From Micrococcus sp023147585 (GTDB lineage Bacteria; Actinomycetota; Actinomycetes; Actinomycetales; Micrococcaceae), in the NCBI RefSeq assembly GCF_044872765.1, contig NZ_CP085253.1:1-64000 (forward strand): a stretch of DNA of 64,000 bases, read 5' to 3'. The position numbers were made by a program, and so were the translations under genes. Shown here piece by piece: positions 41,983-52,871 of the stretch (the stretch's first letter is position 1; each line of letters begins with the position of its first letter). The notes under the pieces were generated by a model. It did not search any database. It worked only from the letters and a program-made list of their open reading frames with translations, and had not been told where the DNA came from.

Positions 41983-44900
41983 TCAGGCCCGGGCGGCGGC
42001 GGCCAGTGCCTGGCGCACCCGCTTCTCCGAGACGGACACGGCCGTGCCCAGCTCCTGGGCGAAGAAGGAGACGCGCAGCTCCTCGATGAGCCAGCGCACG
42101 CGCTCGAGCTCCGCCGGCACGGGAGTGCCGGCGAAGCGGGCGCGGTGCGCGGCCACGGCGGCGTCGAAGTCGTCCTCGAGGCGCTGGACCACCGCCATGG
42201 CCTGGCCGTCGCGCTGCAGGTGCCCGCCGGCGTCGAGGCGGTCCAGGCGCGTCAGCATGCCCTGCACGTAGCGGGGCAGGTGCTGCAGCTGCTCCCACCC
42301 CGTGGTGGCCGCGAAGCCGGGGAACACGAGCTGCTCGAGGTGGGCCTTGACGTCCGACTTCGCCGGCGCCGTCGCGAGGGAGACGGAGCCCTTGAGCCGG
42401 CGGCGCACCTCCGCGGCGCGGGAGAGCACCTGCTCCACGAGCTTCGTGACCGCGAACACGGTGTCGATGAGGTCGGCGCGGACCCGGTCGAACAGCGCCC
42501 GGAACTCGGCCTCGCCGAACGGGAGCTCCGGGCCGACGAGCCGGTCCACAGCGGCCTGCGTGCAGTCCGCCACGAGCGAGTCCACCGAGCCGTGCGGGTT
42601 CTGCGTGAACGCGAGCTTCTCCCGGTTGTCGAGGTGGTCCAGCACGTAGCGCTGCGGGCTGGGAAGGGCGGCCAGCAGGAGCCGGATCACGCCGGCGCGG
42701 TGCCACGCGGCCTGGTCCTCGGCCGAGCGGGCCACGGTGAGCCCCGCCGCGGGGCGGCCCTCCGGCGTCGTCTCGGGGACGAGTGCGGGGTAGCCCGTGA
42801 TCGCGGGGCCGCGGCCGCCCGCCTCCGTGGTGATCTTGCGGGGCACGGTGCCCACGCTCCACGTGGTCAGTCCATGCCGCTCCGCGAACGCGGGGGCGGC
42901 ACGGCCGGCGTCGGGCGCGGTCGACGACGGCCCACCGTCCCCGTGACCCGCCGCCTGGGCGGAGGACTCGGCACCCTGACGGTCCTTCCCCGGCCCGCGG
43001 CGTCCCCGGCCGCCGTCGCGAGCGCCGGTGCCCCCACGATCCGAGCCCCGGCCGTCCTGGCGGGGTCCCGGGCGCGCGTTCGCGGGGTCGTCCGTGCCGG
43101 CCAGGCGGGCCGCGATGGCCGAGCGGTTCGCCTGGGCGAGGCGAGACTGGAGGGCGGGGAGGTCCTGGCCGGCGCCCATGACGGCGCCGCGGGCGTCCAC
43201 CACGCGGTAGTCCATCCGCAGGTGCGGGGGCACCGCGTCGGGCGCCCAGAGCTCCGGCTCCACCACGATCCCGCGGACCCGGCGCACGGCGGCCGAGAGC
43301 GCCGCGGGCAGGTCGTCCGTGAGCGGGTCCGCGTGCTCTGCGAGGTCGGCCACGAGCTGCCGGGCCACGTCCGGGGCGGGCACGAGGTTCCTGCGCACGG
43401 CCTTGGGGAGGGCCTTGATGAGCGCCGTGACGAGCTCCACGCGCAGACCGGGCACGAGCCACGCGAACGGGCTCGGGGCCACCTGGTTCAGGAGGAGGAC
43501 CGGAACGGCCACCGTGACGCCGTCCGTGCCGGAGGCGCCCGTGGGGTCGAACGTGTACTCGAGGTCGAGGTCCACGTCGCCGCCGGGCAGCGGATAGCGG
43601 AAGGTCGTGGGGAACGCGTCCGTGTCGAGGTCCGCAGCGTCCTGCGTGAGGAGGGCGTCCACGTCGAGGTCGAGCAGGTCCGGCTGCTCCTGGCGCGCCT
43701 TCTTCCACCATGCGTCGAAGTGCCTTTCGGAGACGACGTCTCCCGGGATCCGCGCGTCGTAGAAGGCGAAGAGGTCCTCGTCGCCCACGCGCAGGTCGCG
43801 GCGGCGCAGGCGCGTCTCGAGGGCCTCGACCTCCTCGAGGGCGCGGCGGTTGCGGGCGAAGAAGTGGTGGCGTGTGCGCCAGTCGCCCTCCACGAGGGCG
43901 TGCCGGATGAACAGCTCGCGGGAGAGCTCCGGGTCGATGCGACCGAAGCGCACGGAGCGGTCCGGCACGAGGGTGACGCCGAACAGCGTCACCTTCTCAC
44001 GCGCGACGACGGAGCCCGCCCGCCGCGACCAGTGCGGCTCGTTGTACGTGCGCTTCACCAGGTCGCCCGCCACCTCCTCGGCCCACTCCGGCTCGATCCG
44101 GGCGACGGAGCGGGCCCACAGGCGGGAGGTCTCCACGAGCTCGGCCGCCATGACGAACGGGTGGCGCTTCTTGAACAGCGCGGAGCCGGGGAACACGGCG
44201 AACCGGGTGCCGCGCGCGCCCGCGTACTCGCGGCGGCGCTCGTCGTAGGAGCCGATCTGCGAGAGCAGGCCCGTCAGCAGCGACTTGTGCACGGCCTCGT
44301 GCTGGCCCACCGGGTCCACGGGACCGGCCTGGACCGTGACGCCCACGTCCTTGGCGATCTGGCGCAGCTGCTGGACGAGGTCCTGCCACTCGTGCACGCG
44401 CAGCCAGTTCAGGTGCTCGCGGCGGCACATCTTGCGGAACTGCGAGCCGGAGAGCTCCGTCTGCTGCTCTCGCAGGTAGGCCCACAGACGGAGGATCGCG
44501 GAGAAGTCCGAGTTCTCGTCCGCGAACCGGCGGTGCATCTCGTCCGCCGCCTCGCGCTGCTCGGTGGGGCGCTCCCGGGGGTCCTGGATGGTGAGCGCGG
44601 CGGCAATCACCATGACCTCCCGCACGCAGCCGCGCTCGCCCGACTCCAGGATCATGCGGCCCAGGCGCGGGTCCACGGGCAGGCGGGCCAGCCGGCGCCC
44701 GATCGGCGTGATGGTCCCCGCCTTGGCGGCGAGCGCGCCGAGTTCGGTGAGTGCGGTGGCGCCGTCGGTGACCTGGCGGCCGTCCGGGGGCTGGAGGAAG
44801 GGGAAGTCCTTCACGTCCGCGGGCGTCCGCGCGACGCCGAGGGACATCATCTGGAGGATGACGGAGGCCAGCGAGGTGCGCAGGATCTCCGGGTCGGTGA

Positions 44901-46182
44901 ACTCGGGGCGGGAGAGGAAGTCCTCCTGCGAGTACAGGCGGATCGCGATGCCGTCGCTCGTGCGGCCCGAGCGCCCCGAGCGCTGGTTGGCGCTCGCCTG
45001 GGACACGCGCTCGATCGGCAGACGCTGCACCTTCGTGCGGTTCGAGTAGCGGGAGATGCGGGCCGTGCCCGTGTCGATCACGTACTTGATGCCCGGCACC
45101 GTCAGCGAGGTCTCCGCGACGTTGGTGGCCAGCACGATCCGCCGGCGCACCCCGGACGCCGCGCGGCCGAACACGCGGTGCTGCTCGGCCATCGAGAGGC
45201 GGCCGAACAGGGGCAGGATCTCTGTCCCGGCGAGGCGCTTCGAGCCCGCGACGACGCCGGCCAGGTGGTCCGCGGCGTCGCGGATCTCCCGCTCGCCGGG
45301 CAGGAACACGAGGATGTCCCCGGCCGGCTCCGCGGCCAGCTCGAGGACGGCATCGCCGATCGCGTCGAGGGGGTCACGCGTCTCCGCGGCGTCGTCGGCG
45401 TCGTCGTCGGGATCGTCGGGGGAGGGCTCGTCGGTGAGCGGCCGGTAGCGGATCTCGACCGGGAACGTGCGGCCCGAGACCTCGATGACCGGGGCGGGGA
45501 CGACGTCGGCCTGCTCCTCCGGCACCCCGTCCGCCACGCGCTCGGCGCGCTCGGCGTCCGTGGCGGGTCGGCCGAAGTGACGCGCGAACGACTCGGGGTC
45601 GATCGTGGCCGAGGTGATGATCACCTTCAGGTCCGGGCGCTGCGGCAGCAGCTGCCGGAGGTAGCCCAGGAGGAAGTCGATGTTGAGGCTGCGCTCGTGC
45701 GCCTCGTCGATGATGATCACCGAGTAGCGCTTCAGGAGCGGGTCGTGGGGGATCTCGGCCAGCAGGATGCCGTCCGTCATGACCTTGACCCGGGTCTGCT
45801 TGGAGGTCTGCGCCGTGAAGCGCACCTGGTAGCCGACGGTCTGGCCGATCGGCTCGCCGATCTCCTCGGCGATGCGCTCGGCCACCGAGCGGGCGGCGAG
45901 GCGGCGGGGCTGGGTGTGGCCGATCGTCCCGGCGTCCCCGAGGCCCAGGGCCAGGCACATCTTGGGCAGCTGGGTCGTCTTGCCGGAGCCGGTCTCGCCC
46001 GCGACGATCACCACCTGGTGGTCGCGGATGGCCGCCATGATCTCCTCGCGGCGCTCCGCCACCGGCAGGTGCTCGGGGAAGGAGGGCTGGCGCGGGGCGG
46101 GGGAGGTGGGGGTGCTGCCGGGGGCGTCGACGGGCGCGGTGGGGGCGGCGTCGGGGGTCCCGGGGCGTGAGGAGTCGGTCAT
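41983..46182 (-). CDS. hrpA: ATP-dependent RNA helicase HrpA
   Basis: This 1399-residue DEAH-box helicase has Walker A GETGSGKTTQLPK near residue 60, DEAH in IIIDEAHERSLN, and the later motif VI QRSGRSGRTSDG. Next come the HA2, OB-fold and DUF3418 parts that define HrpA. An Arg/Gly-rich low-complexity insertion (around GPRQDGRGSDRGG and RGRRGPGKDRQG) lies in the C-terminal third and looks disordered. The ATG lies 9 bases after TAGACT, so the message is probably leaderless. Bacterial HrpA rescues collided ribosomes in E. coli. Confidence 0.93.
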   Translation of the reverse strand: MTDSSRPGTPDAAPTAPVDAPGSTPTSPAPRQPSFPEHLPVAERREEIMAAIRDHQVVIVAGETGSGKTTQLPKMCLALGLGDAGTIGHTQPRRLAARSVAERIAEEIGEPIGQTVGYQVRFTAQTSKQTRVKVMTDGILLAEIPHDPLLKRYSVIIIDEAHERSLNIDFLLGYLRQLLPQRPDLKVIITSATIDPESFARHFGRPATDAERAERVADGVPEEQADVVPAPVIEVSGRTFPVEIRYRPLTDEPSPDDPDDDADDAAETRDPLDAIGDAVLELAAEPAGDILVFLPGEREIRDAADHLAGVVAGSKRLAGTEILPLFGRLSMAEQHRVFGRAASGVRRRIVLATNVAETSLTVPGIKYVIDTGTARISRYSNRTKVQRLPIERVSQASANQRSGRSGRTSDGIAIRLYSQEDFLSRPEFTDPEILRTSLASVILQMMSLGVARTPADVKDFPFLQPPDGRQVTDGATALTELGALAAKAGTITPIGRRLARLPVDPRLGRMILESGERGCVREVMVIAAALTIQDPRERPTEQREAADEMHRRFADENSDFSAILRLWAYLREQQTELSGSQFRKMCRREHLNWLRVHEWQDLVQQLRQIAKDVGVTVQAGPVDPVGQHEAVHKSLLTGLLSQIGSYDERRREYAGARGTRFAVFPGSALFKKRHPFVMAAELVETSRLWARSVARIEPEWAEEVAGDLVKRTYNEPHWSRRAGSVVAREKVTLFGVTLVPDRSVRFGRIDPELSRELFIRHALVEGDWRTRHHFFARNRRALEEVEALETRLRRRDLRVGDEDLFAFYDARIPGDVVSERHFDAWWKKARQEQPDLLDLDVDALLTQDAADLDTDAFPTTFRYPLPGGDVDLDLEYTFDPTGASGTDGVTVAVPVLLLNQVAPSPFAWLVPGLRVELVTALIKALPKAVRRNLVPAPDVARQLVADLAEHADPLTDDLPAALSAAVRRVRGIVVEPELWAPDAVPPHLRMDYRVVDARGAVMGAGQDLPALQSRLAQANRSAIAARLAGTDDPANARPGPRQDGRGSDRGGTGARDGGRGRRGPGKDRQGAESSAQAAGHGDGGPSSTAPDAGRAAPAFAERHGLTTWSVGTVPRKITTEAGGRGPAITGYPALVPETTPEGRPAAGLTVARSAEDQAAWHRAGVIRLLLAALPSPQRYVLDHLDNREKLAFTQNPHGSVDSLVADCTQAAVDRLVGPELPFGEAEFRALFDRVRADLIDTVFAVTKLVEQVLSRAAEVRRRLKGSVSLATAPAKSDVKAHLEQLVFPGFAATTGWEQLQHLPRYVQGMLTRLDRLDAGGHLQRDGQAMAVVQRLEDDFDAAVAAHRARFAGTPVPAELERVRWLIEELRVSFFAQELGTAVSVSEKRVRQALAAAARA

Positions 46183-46191
46183 GGCCGGACC

Positions 46192-46197
46192 AGTCTA
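46192..46197 (-). promoter_or_regulatory. leaderless -10 box of hrpA
   Basis: TAGACT reads on the minus strand, 9 bases before the hrpA ATG. Confidence 0.5.
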
Positions 46198-46343
46198 CGG
46201 AGGCCGGTCGGCGCTGCGCGGGGTGTTCGCCGCGGAGGGATGACGTCCCGGCGGGTGTGGGCCTCGTCATCGCCGTGAGCCGGGCATTCTGTCACACGAA
46301 CTTTCGGCTGGGGTTCAGAGACGATCTGTGGAACTCTGGAATA

Positions 46344-47990
46344 ATGGACATGAACACGATCTATTTGTTATTGGCAATCGGCTTGTACTTCGCCGCCATG
46401 GTGGCGATCGGCCTGTACGCCTCGAAACAGAACTCCGACCTGGACGATTACCTCCTGGCCGGGCGAAACATGAAGCCCTCGGTGGCCGCTCTCTCCGCCG
46501 GCGCCTCGGACATGTCCGGCTGGCTGCTCATGGGCCTGCCCGGCGCCATCTATGCCGCCGGCCTCGTCGAGGGCTGGATGGCCGTCGGCCTCGTCGTCGG
46601 CGCCTGGGTGAACTGGAAGATCGTGGCCCCGCGCCTGCGCTCCTACACCGAGGTCTCCGGAAACTCCGTGACGATCCCCTCCTTCCTGGAGAACCGCTTC
46701 AAGGACCGCACGCACATCCTGCGCATCGTGGCCGGCCTCATCATCCTCGTCTTCTTCACGTTCTACGTGTCCTCCGGCATGGTGGCCGGCGGCAAGTTCA
46801 TCGAGTCGACCTTCGGGCCGGACTCGCTCTACGCCGAGGGCATCAGCATCAACTACCTCACCGGCATGATCGTGGTGGCCGGCATCACCGTGCTGTATAC
46901 CCTCTTCGGCGGCTTCCTGGGCGCATCCCTGACTGACGTGGCCCAGGGCATCCTCATGTTCCTCGCGCTGGTGATCGTGCCGATCGTCGTGATCATCTCC
47001 ATGGGCGGCTGGGACGCCGTCGTGGAGGGCCTGCGTGCCGCCGATGCCGCCTCGGCGGGGGCCGGTGACCCCGTGGACCACTTCTCGCTGTTCGCCAACG
47101 CGACACTGATCGGCGTCCTCTCCTCGCTCGCGTGGGGCCTCGGCTACTTCGGCCAGCCGCACATCATCGTGCGCTTCATGGCGCTGCGCACCGCCCAGGA
47201 TGCGACCGTCGCCCGGCGCGTGGGCATCACGTGGATGACGCTCTCCGTGTTCGGCGCCGTCCTCACCGCGCTCGTGGGCATCGCGTACTTCCAGGCCAAC
47301 CCGGGCACCACGCTCGCCGACCCGGAGACCGTGTTCCTCGTGCTCTCCTCCATCATGTTCCACCCGTTCATCGCGGGCCTCGTGCTGGCGGCCGTGCTCG
47401 CCGCCGTCATGTCCACCCTGTCCTCGCAGCTCGTGGTGTGCTCCTCCGCTCTCGTGGAGGACCTGTTCAAGGTGGGCGGGCGCACCGCCTCCCCGAAGAC
47501 GCTGCTGTGGATGGGCCGCCTCGGTGTGCTCGTGATCGCCCTGATCGCCGGCCTGCTCGCGCTGAACCCGGACTCCTCCGTGCTCGAGCTCGTCTCCTTC
47601 GCGTGGGCCGGCTTCGGCGCCGCCTTCGGCCCCGTGATCCTGCTCGCCCTGTACTGGCCGCGGTTCACCTCGTGGGGCGCGATGGCCGCCATGGTCACCG
47701 GCGCCGCCGTCGCCTGGTTCTGGTCCGAGGCCAGTGCCGAGACGTGGGAGTGGTTCGGCCTGTACGAGCTGTTGCCGGGCTTCGTCGCCGCCCTCGTGGT
47801 GGGTGTGGTGGTGTCCCTCGTGACACAGCGCTCGCGCCGGGTGCAGCGGCGGATCGACGCCGAGTTCACCGGCGCGATCGACATCGTGGCCGGCCGCGAT
47901 CCGCACCCGGACGTGGCCCCGGCCGCCATGACGCGGGACGCCGCCGGGGGCTCGACCGCAGCCGCCGCGGATCCGCACGCGCAGGCGTGA
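46344..47990 (+). CDS. putP: sodium/proline symporter PutP
   Basis: This 548-residue protein of the sodium:solute symporter family imports proline with sodium. It has about 13 hydrophobic segments and the PutP signatures DYLLAGRNMKPSVAALSAGA SD-like, GLGYFGQPHIIVRFMAL and the C-terminal VLSSIMFHPFIAGLVLAAVL. The start ATG 46344 begins MDMNTIYLLLAIGLYF; ATG 46350 is also possible. The start region is A+T-richer than the rest. Its stop overlaps thpR by GTGA. Confidence 0.88.
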   Translation: MDMNTIYLLLAIGLYFAAMVAIGLYASKQNSDLDDYLLAGRNMKPSVAALSAGASDMSGWLLMGLPGAIYAAGLVEGWMAVGLVVGAWVNWKIVAPRLRSYTEVSGNSVTIPSFLENRFKDRTHILRIVAGLIILVFFTFYVSSGMVAGGKFIESTFGPDSLYAEGISINYLTGMIVVAGITVLYTLFGGFLGASLTDVAQGILMFLALVIVPIVVIISMGGWDAVVEGLRAADAASAGAGDPVDHFSLFANATLIGVLSSLAWGLGYFGQPHIIVRFMALRTAQDATVARRVGITWMTLSVFGAVLTALVGIAYFQANPGTTLADPETVFLVLSSIMFHPFIAGLVLAAVLAAVMSTLSSQLVVCSSALVEDLFKVGGRTASPKTLLWMGRLGVLVIALIAGLLALNPDSSVLELVSFAWAGFGAAFGPVILLALYWPRFTSWGAMAAMVTGAAVAWFWSEASAETWEWFGLYELLPGFVAALVVGVVVSLVTQRSRRVQRRIDAEFTGAIDIVAGRDPHPDVAPAAMTRDAAGGSTAAAADPHAQA

Positions 47991-48580
47991 GGCTCTTCCT
48001 CGCGATCCGTCCGCCGAGGGCCGTGCTCGACCACCTCGAGCCGGCCCTCGACGGCGTCCGGGACCGGGCCGGACGCGCGCTGCGCTGGACCGATCCGGAG
48101 CAGCGGCACCTGACGCTGGCGTTCCACCCGGAGGTGCCCGCCGGCGCCGTGGACGACGTCGTCGCCGACGCCGGCTGCATCGCGGCGGGACATGCGCCGC
48201 TGGACCTGCACCTGGCCGGGGCGGGGGAGTTCTCCCACCGCACGCTCTGGGTGGGGGTGGGCGGGCAGGTCCGGGAGCTCGGCGCGCTCCTGGCGGAGCC
48301 CTGGCTCGCCGACGACGACGGCCGGGACCGCCGGCGCGCCCACCTCACCGTGGCGCGGGTCTCGGGGGTCGCGCCCCGACCTCGGGGTCGGAGGCGGGGC
48401 GAGTCCCGTCCGCCGGCGCCGGCCACCGTCCTGCTGGCCGAGGCCGTGCGCGCGCTCGCGGTGTACCGCGGGCCGGAGTGGACCGCGGACGAGCTCGAGG
48501 TCGTGGCGTCCCGGCTCGGCGAGGGCCGGTCCGGCGGGCCGCTGCACGAGGTGCTGGCGACCGTCCCGCTGCGCGGCTGA
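47987..48580 (+). CDS. thpR: RNA 2',3'-cyclic phosphodiesterase
   Basis: This 197-residue 2H phosphoesterase opens 2',3'-cyclic phosphates at RNA ends. Its two active motifs are H-x-T: RHLTLAFHP near residue 43 and AHLTVARVSG near residue 119. It begins with LFLAIRPP, the conserved N-terminus. The GTG start is coupled to the putP stop. Confidence 0.87.
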   Translation: MRLFLAIRPPRAVLDHLEPALDGVRDRAGRALRWTDPEQRHLTLAFHPEVPAGAVDDVVADAGCIAAGHAPLDLHLAGAGEFSHRTLWVGVGGQVRELGALLAEPWLADDDGRDRRRAHLTVARVSGVAPRPRGRRRGESRPPAPATVLLAEAVRALAVYRGPEWTADELEVVASRLGEGRSGGPLHEVLATVPLRG

Positions 48581-48605
48581 GGGGCCGACGAGCAGGCCCG
48601 AACCA

Positions 48606-48666
48606 ACAGAGTGGTCACGACATGCCGCCACCGGCGTCCGGTGACGGCGTGTCGTGACCACTCTGT
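48606..48666. repeat. 61-base near-perfect palindrome between convergent genes
   Basis: Two 29-base arms (48606-48634 and 48638-48666) are complementary except for two positions that would be G-U in RNA, with a 3-base loop CGT. It may end transcription from thpR and from the aldehyde dehydrogenase gene. Its length and the lack of a T-run also suit a dispersed REP-like palindrome. Confidence 0.75.
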
Positions 48667-48729
48667 GTGCGTCAGGCGGCCGACGGGCCGGCCGGAGCGG
48701 GGGACCCGTCCGGCCGACCCGGCCCCGGG

Positions 48730-50145
<1,416 letters not shown>

Positions 50146-50208
50146 CAGTCGTCACCCTTTCGTGTGGACGTCCTGCGTTGAGCTCCCCATCCTGCCGGAG
50201 GCCCCCGC

Positions 50209-50958
50209 TCACTCCCAGATCCCGGACGCCCCTCTTCGCCACGAGCCGAGAAGGTGGGTGTCCACGACCCCGGCGGCCTCCATCAGGGCGAAGCACGTGG
50301 TCGGCCCCACGAATCGGCAGCCGTGCGCCTTCAGCGCCCTCGCGAGCGCGCGCGACTCGTCGGAGGTCGAGGGGACCTGCGCCACCGTCTCCGGCCGTGG
50401 GGTCGCGGCAGGCTGGTGAGCCCAGACCAGCCCCGGCAGGCCGGTGGCGGGACGGTCGCCGTCGCCGTGCCAGGCCGGGCCCGCGCCGGGGGAGCCCGGG
50501 TGCAGCGGGGTGAACCGCTCGCCGCGCATCCCGACGACGGCTCGTGCGTTCGCGATCGCGGCCTCGATCTTGCGCCGGTTCCGGATGATGCCGGAGTCCG
50601 CCAGCAACGCCTCGACCTCCGCGTCCCCGAACGCCGCGACGGCGTCCGCGTCGAAGCCCGCGAACACCTCCCGGAACCGGGGCCGCTTGGCCAGGACGGT
50701 CCGCCAGCTCAGGCCCGACTGGAACGCCTCGAGCACGAGGCGCTCGAACAGGCCCCGCTCGTCCGTGACGGGCAGGCCCCACTCCGTGTCGTAGTACTCC
50801 CGCAGCAGCGGATCCCGTGCCGCCCACGGCGGGCGGGCCCGCCCGTCCTCACCCACGACGACGCCACTCGGCAGCGCCTGTCGCCCGTCGGCCGGTGGAT
50901 CCTCGGCGAGGGTGGAGACGGGGGCGGGGAGGCCGTCGTCGGCGTGGTGCGCGCTCAT
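50209..50958 (-). CDS. tag: DNA-3-methyladenine glycosylase I
   Basis: This 249-residue enzyme removes 3-methyladenine from alkylated DNA. It has YYDTEWGLPVTDERGLFERL and LEAFQSGLSWRTVLAKRPRF, then GFDADAVAAF and near the end GCRFVGPTTCFALMEAAGVV, all Tag signatures. The region between residues 165 and 205 holds an unusual Pro/Gly-rich stretch. The ATG lies 7 bases after TAGGCT, suggesting a leaderless message. An extra 40 residues precede the core. Confidence 0.9.
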   Translation of the reverse strand: MSAHHADDGLPAPVSTLAEDPPADGRQALPSGVVVGEDGRARPPWAARDPLLREYYDTEWGLPVTDERGLFERLVLEAFQSGLSWRTVLAKRPRFREVFAGFDADAVAAFGDAEVEALLADSGIIRNRRKIEAAIANARAVVGMRGERFTPLHPGSPGAGPAWHGDGDRPATGLPGLVWAHQPAATPRPETVAQVPSTSDESRALARALKAHGCRFVGPTTCFALMEAAGVVDTHLLGSWRRGASGIWE

Positions 50959-50965
50959 GCACCCG

Positions 50966-50971
50966 AGCCTA
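50966..50971 (-). promoter_or_regulatory. leaderless -10 box of tag
   Basis: TAGGCT reads on the minus strand 7 bases before the tag ATG. Confidence 0.45.
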
Positions 50972-51063
50972 GGAGTGGTCCCGGACATCCGGAGCCGGAA
51001 CGCGACGCCCGGGGACGCCACGCCGTCTGCGGACACCTGTGCAGGAGGCACGGCCAGACGTCG

Positions 51064-51735
51064 TCACTCGAGCCGCCCGGCCCGCAGCCGCCACGTGTGG
51101 TCGCACCGGGCCGCCACGGCGGGGTCGTGCGTGACGATCACGATCGCCCGCCCCGGCTGGGACATGGAGCGGAAGAGCCCCATCACCTCGTCGGTGCGCT
51201 CCTCGTCCAGGGCGCCCGTCGGCTCGTCGGCGAGCAGCAGGGAGGGCCCCATGATCACGGCCCGGGCGATGGCCACGCGCTGGCGCTCGCCGCCGGAGAG
51301 TCGGCCGACGGGGTGGCGGAGACGGTCTCCGAGTCCGAGCCGCGTCAGAAGCTCCGCGGCCATGTCGCGGCGCTCCCGCTTCGAGGTGCGCGGCCGCGCG
51401 TAGAGCAGCGGCAGGGCCGCGTTGTCCACGGCGGTCGCCCGATCGATGAGCAGATGGTCCTGGAGCACGATGCCGCAAGTCCGGTTCCGGTAGGCGTCGC
51501 CGTCGGACGACCACGGTGCCGGCAGGCTCCGCCCGGCCACACGGATGCTCCCGGCGTCCGGTGTGTCGAGGCAGGCGAGGAGCCGCAGCAGGGTCGACTT
51601 GCCAGACCCGGAGGGTCCCATGATCGCGTGGACGCCGCCCTCGGGGACCTGGAGTGAGACGCCGCGGAGCACGGGGACATCCCCGGCGGGGCCGCGGTAG
51701 GAGCGGTGCACGTCGTGCACGGTGAGCAGGGACAT
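51064..51735 (-). CDS. ABC exporter ATP-binding protein, lactococcin-972/MacB type
   Basis: This 223-residue ATPase has Walker A GPSGSGKST near residue 40, the signature LSGGERQRV near 143, Walker B LLLADEPTGALD and the H-loop VTHDPAV. ADEPTGALD is typical of the MacB/LolD branch, which drives mechanotransmission exporters rather than importers. It is the last of four minus-strand genes and overlaps the permease by ATGA. Its partners suggest export of, or protection from, a secreted peptide. Confidence 0.85.
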   Translation of the reverse strand: MSLLTVHDVHRSYRGPAGDVPVLRGVSLQVPEGGVHAIMGPSGSGKSTLLRLLACLDTPDAGSIRVAGRSLPAPWSSDGDAYRNRTCGIVLQDHLLIDRATAVDNAALPLLYARPRTSKRERRDMAAELLTRLGLGDRLRHPVGRLSGGERQRVAIARAVIMGPSLLLADEPTGALDEERTDEVMGLFRSMSQPGRAIVIVTHDPAVAARCDHTWRLRAGRLE

Positions 51736-52871
51736 CACACGGTCCTTTCGACGAGTGCCGCCGTGCGGACGGCCCGGTGCAGCCGGCGGAGGGGATGGCG
51801 GGTGCATGCGGCGGCGATCGCCAGGACGACCGCCAGTCCGACCACGACGACGACAGGCGCCGGACGCAGTCCGCCCGCTTCCGAGGCGATGCCGAGGCCG
51901 AGCAACGATCCGAGCACGGCCGGAATGCCCCATACCGCGGCCACGGATGTGGCGATCCGGAGCCGGATCAGTCGTCTGGGCGCCCCGACCGTCAGGTGCG
52001 CCAGCCACGTGGGCGTGAGTCGACGGGTCATGGTCGTCAGGAGGCTCACCACTGTCACGACGGCGCTGGCAAGCCCGGCGGTGTAGGCGGTGATCATGAG
52101 AGCGGCACCGCGGGCTTCTCGGGCGATCGGGGACCTGGCCGAGGCGATCGGGGCCAACTCGGCGACCACGCCCGTCTCGTCCTCGAGGACGTCGAGTGCC
52201 GCTCTCACCTCGGAGGCCGCGTCCTGACGTGCCACGACGGAACCGTAGACCGCCGCGAGCTGGGCCGGTTCGATCAGGCCGGCCATGGTCGTGGTGCTGG
52301 TGACGATGACGGGCGACTCACCCAGGGGCCAGAGGGATCCGTCGGCCCGCGGCGCGGCCGCGTCCCCGGGGAGTGGGCCGGCATAGCTGTGGGGTGTGGA
52401 CCCCACATACACGGTGCCGCCCGGCCCCCCGGAGGTGATCGCGGCGGGAGCGAAGTACACACCCTCGGCGGGACTGACGGCAGCGGCAGCGCCGAACTCC
52501 CGGGCCAGACCAGGCGTGGCGATGACCGCCCCCTGCAGCCGGGGGTCCTCGATTCCGATGGCGTCCGTCACGAGGAAGGCACGGGGGTCGACTCCGTCGA
52601 CATGGGCGGCGAACGCCCGGGAGACGGTGTCGACGGCGCGGGGGCGGAGGTCGGTCGTGACGGCGGGGTCCAGAATCCTGGCTGTCACCAGGCCCGACGA
52701 CTCGGCGTCCTCGAGCACCTCGAGCGCCGTGGTCACCCCGCCGGCGACGCCCAGGGCCAGTCCGAACACGACCGACGCCATGGTCGTGTGCAGCAGGGAC
52801 AGGAACAGCAGTCCGGGCGTGTTGAACAGGTCGCGGAGACCGTCCGCAATGGCCCGCATGGCTGCCATCAT
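51735..52871 (-). CDS. MacB-like permease subunit, second
   Basis: This 378-residue protein has one N-terminal hydrophobic segment (LFLSLLHTTMASVVFGLALG), a large outer domain of about 190 residues, and three or more C-terminal segments (ALMITAYTAGLASAVVTVVS, WGIPAVLGSLLGLGIA, VVVVVGLAVVLAIAAA). This is the TM-ectodomain-3TM layout of FtsX/MacB permeases. It is coupled to the neighbours on both sides by ATGA. Together with the 306-residue protein it equals the length of one bacteriocin-associated integral membrane protein of lactococcin 972 clusters. Confidence 0.7.
   Translation of the reverse strand: MMAAMRAIADGLRDLFNTPGLLFLSLLHTTMASVVFGLALGVAGGVTTALEVLEDAESSGLVTARILDPAVTTDLRPRAVDTVSRAFAAHVDGVDPRAFLVTDAIGIEDPRLQGAVIATPGLAREFGAAAAVSPAEGVYFAPAAITSGGPGGTVYVGSTPHSYAGPLPGDAAAPRADGSLWPLGESPVIVTSTTTMAGLIEPAQLAAVYGSVVARQDAASEVRAALDVLEDETGVVAELAPIASARSPIAREARGAALMITAYTAGLASAVVTVVSLLTTMTRRLTPTWLAHLTVGAPRRLIRLRIATSVAAVWGIPAVLGSLLGLGIASEAGGLRPAPVVVVVGLAVVLAIAAACTRHPLRRLHRAVRTAALVERTV

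Noticed and set aside
42145..46170. 1341-codon plus-strand frame antisense to hrpA
   Set aside because: Same reason as above; hrpA has all helicase motifs on the minus strand.
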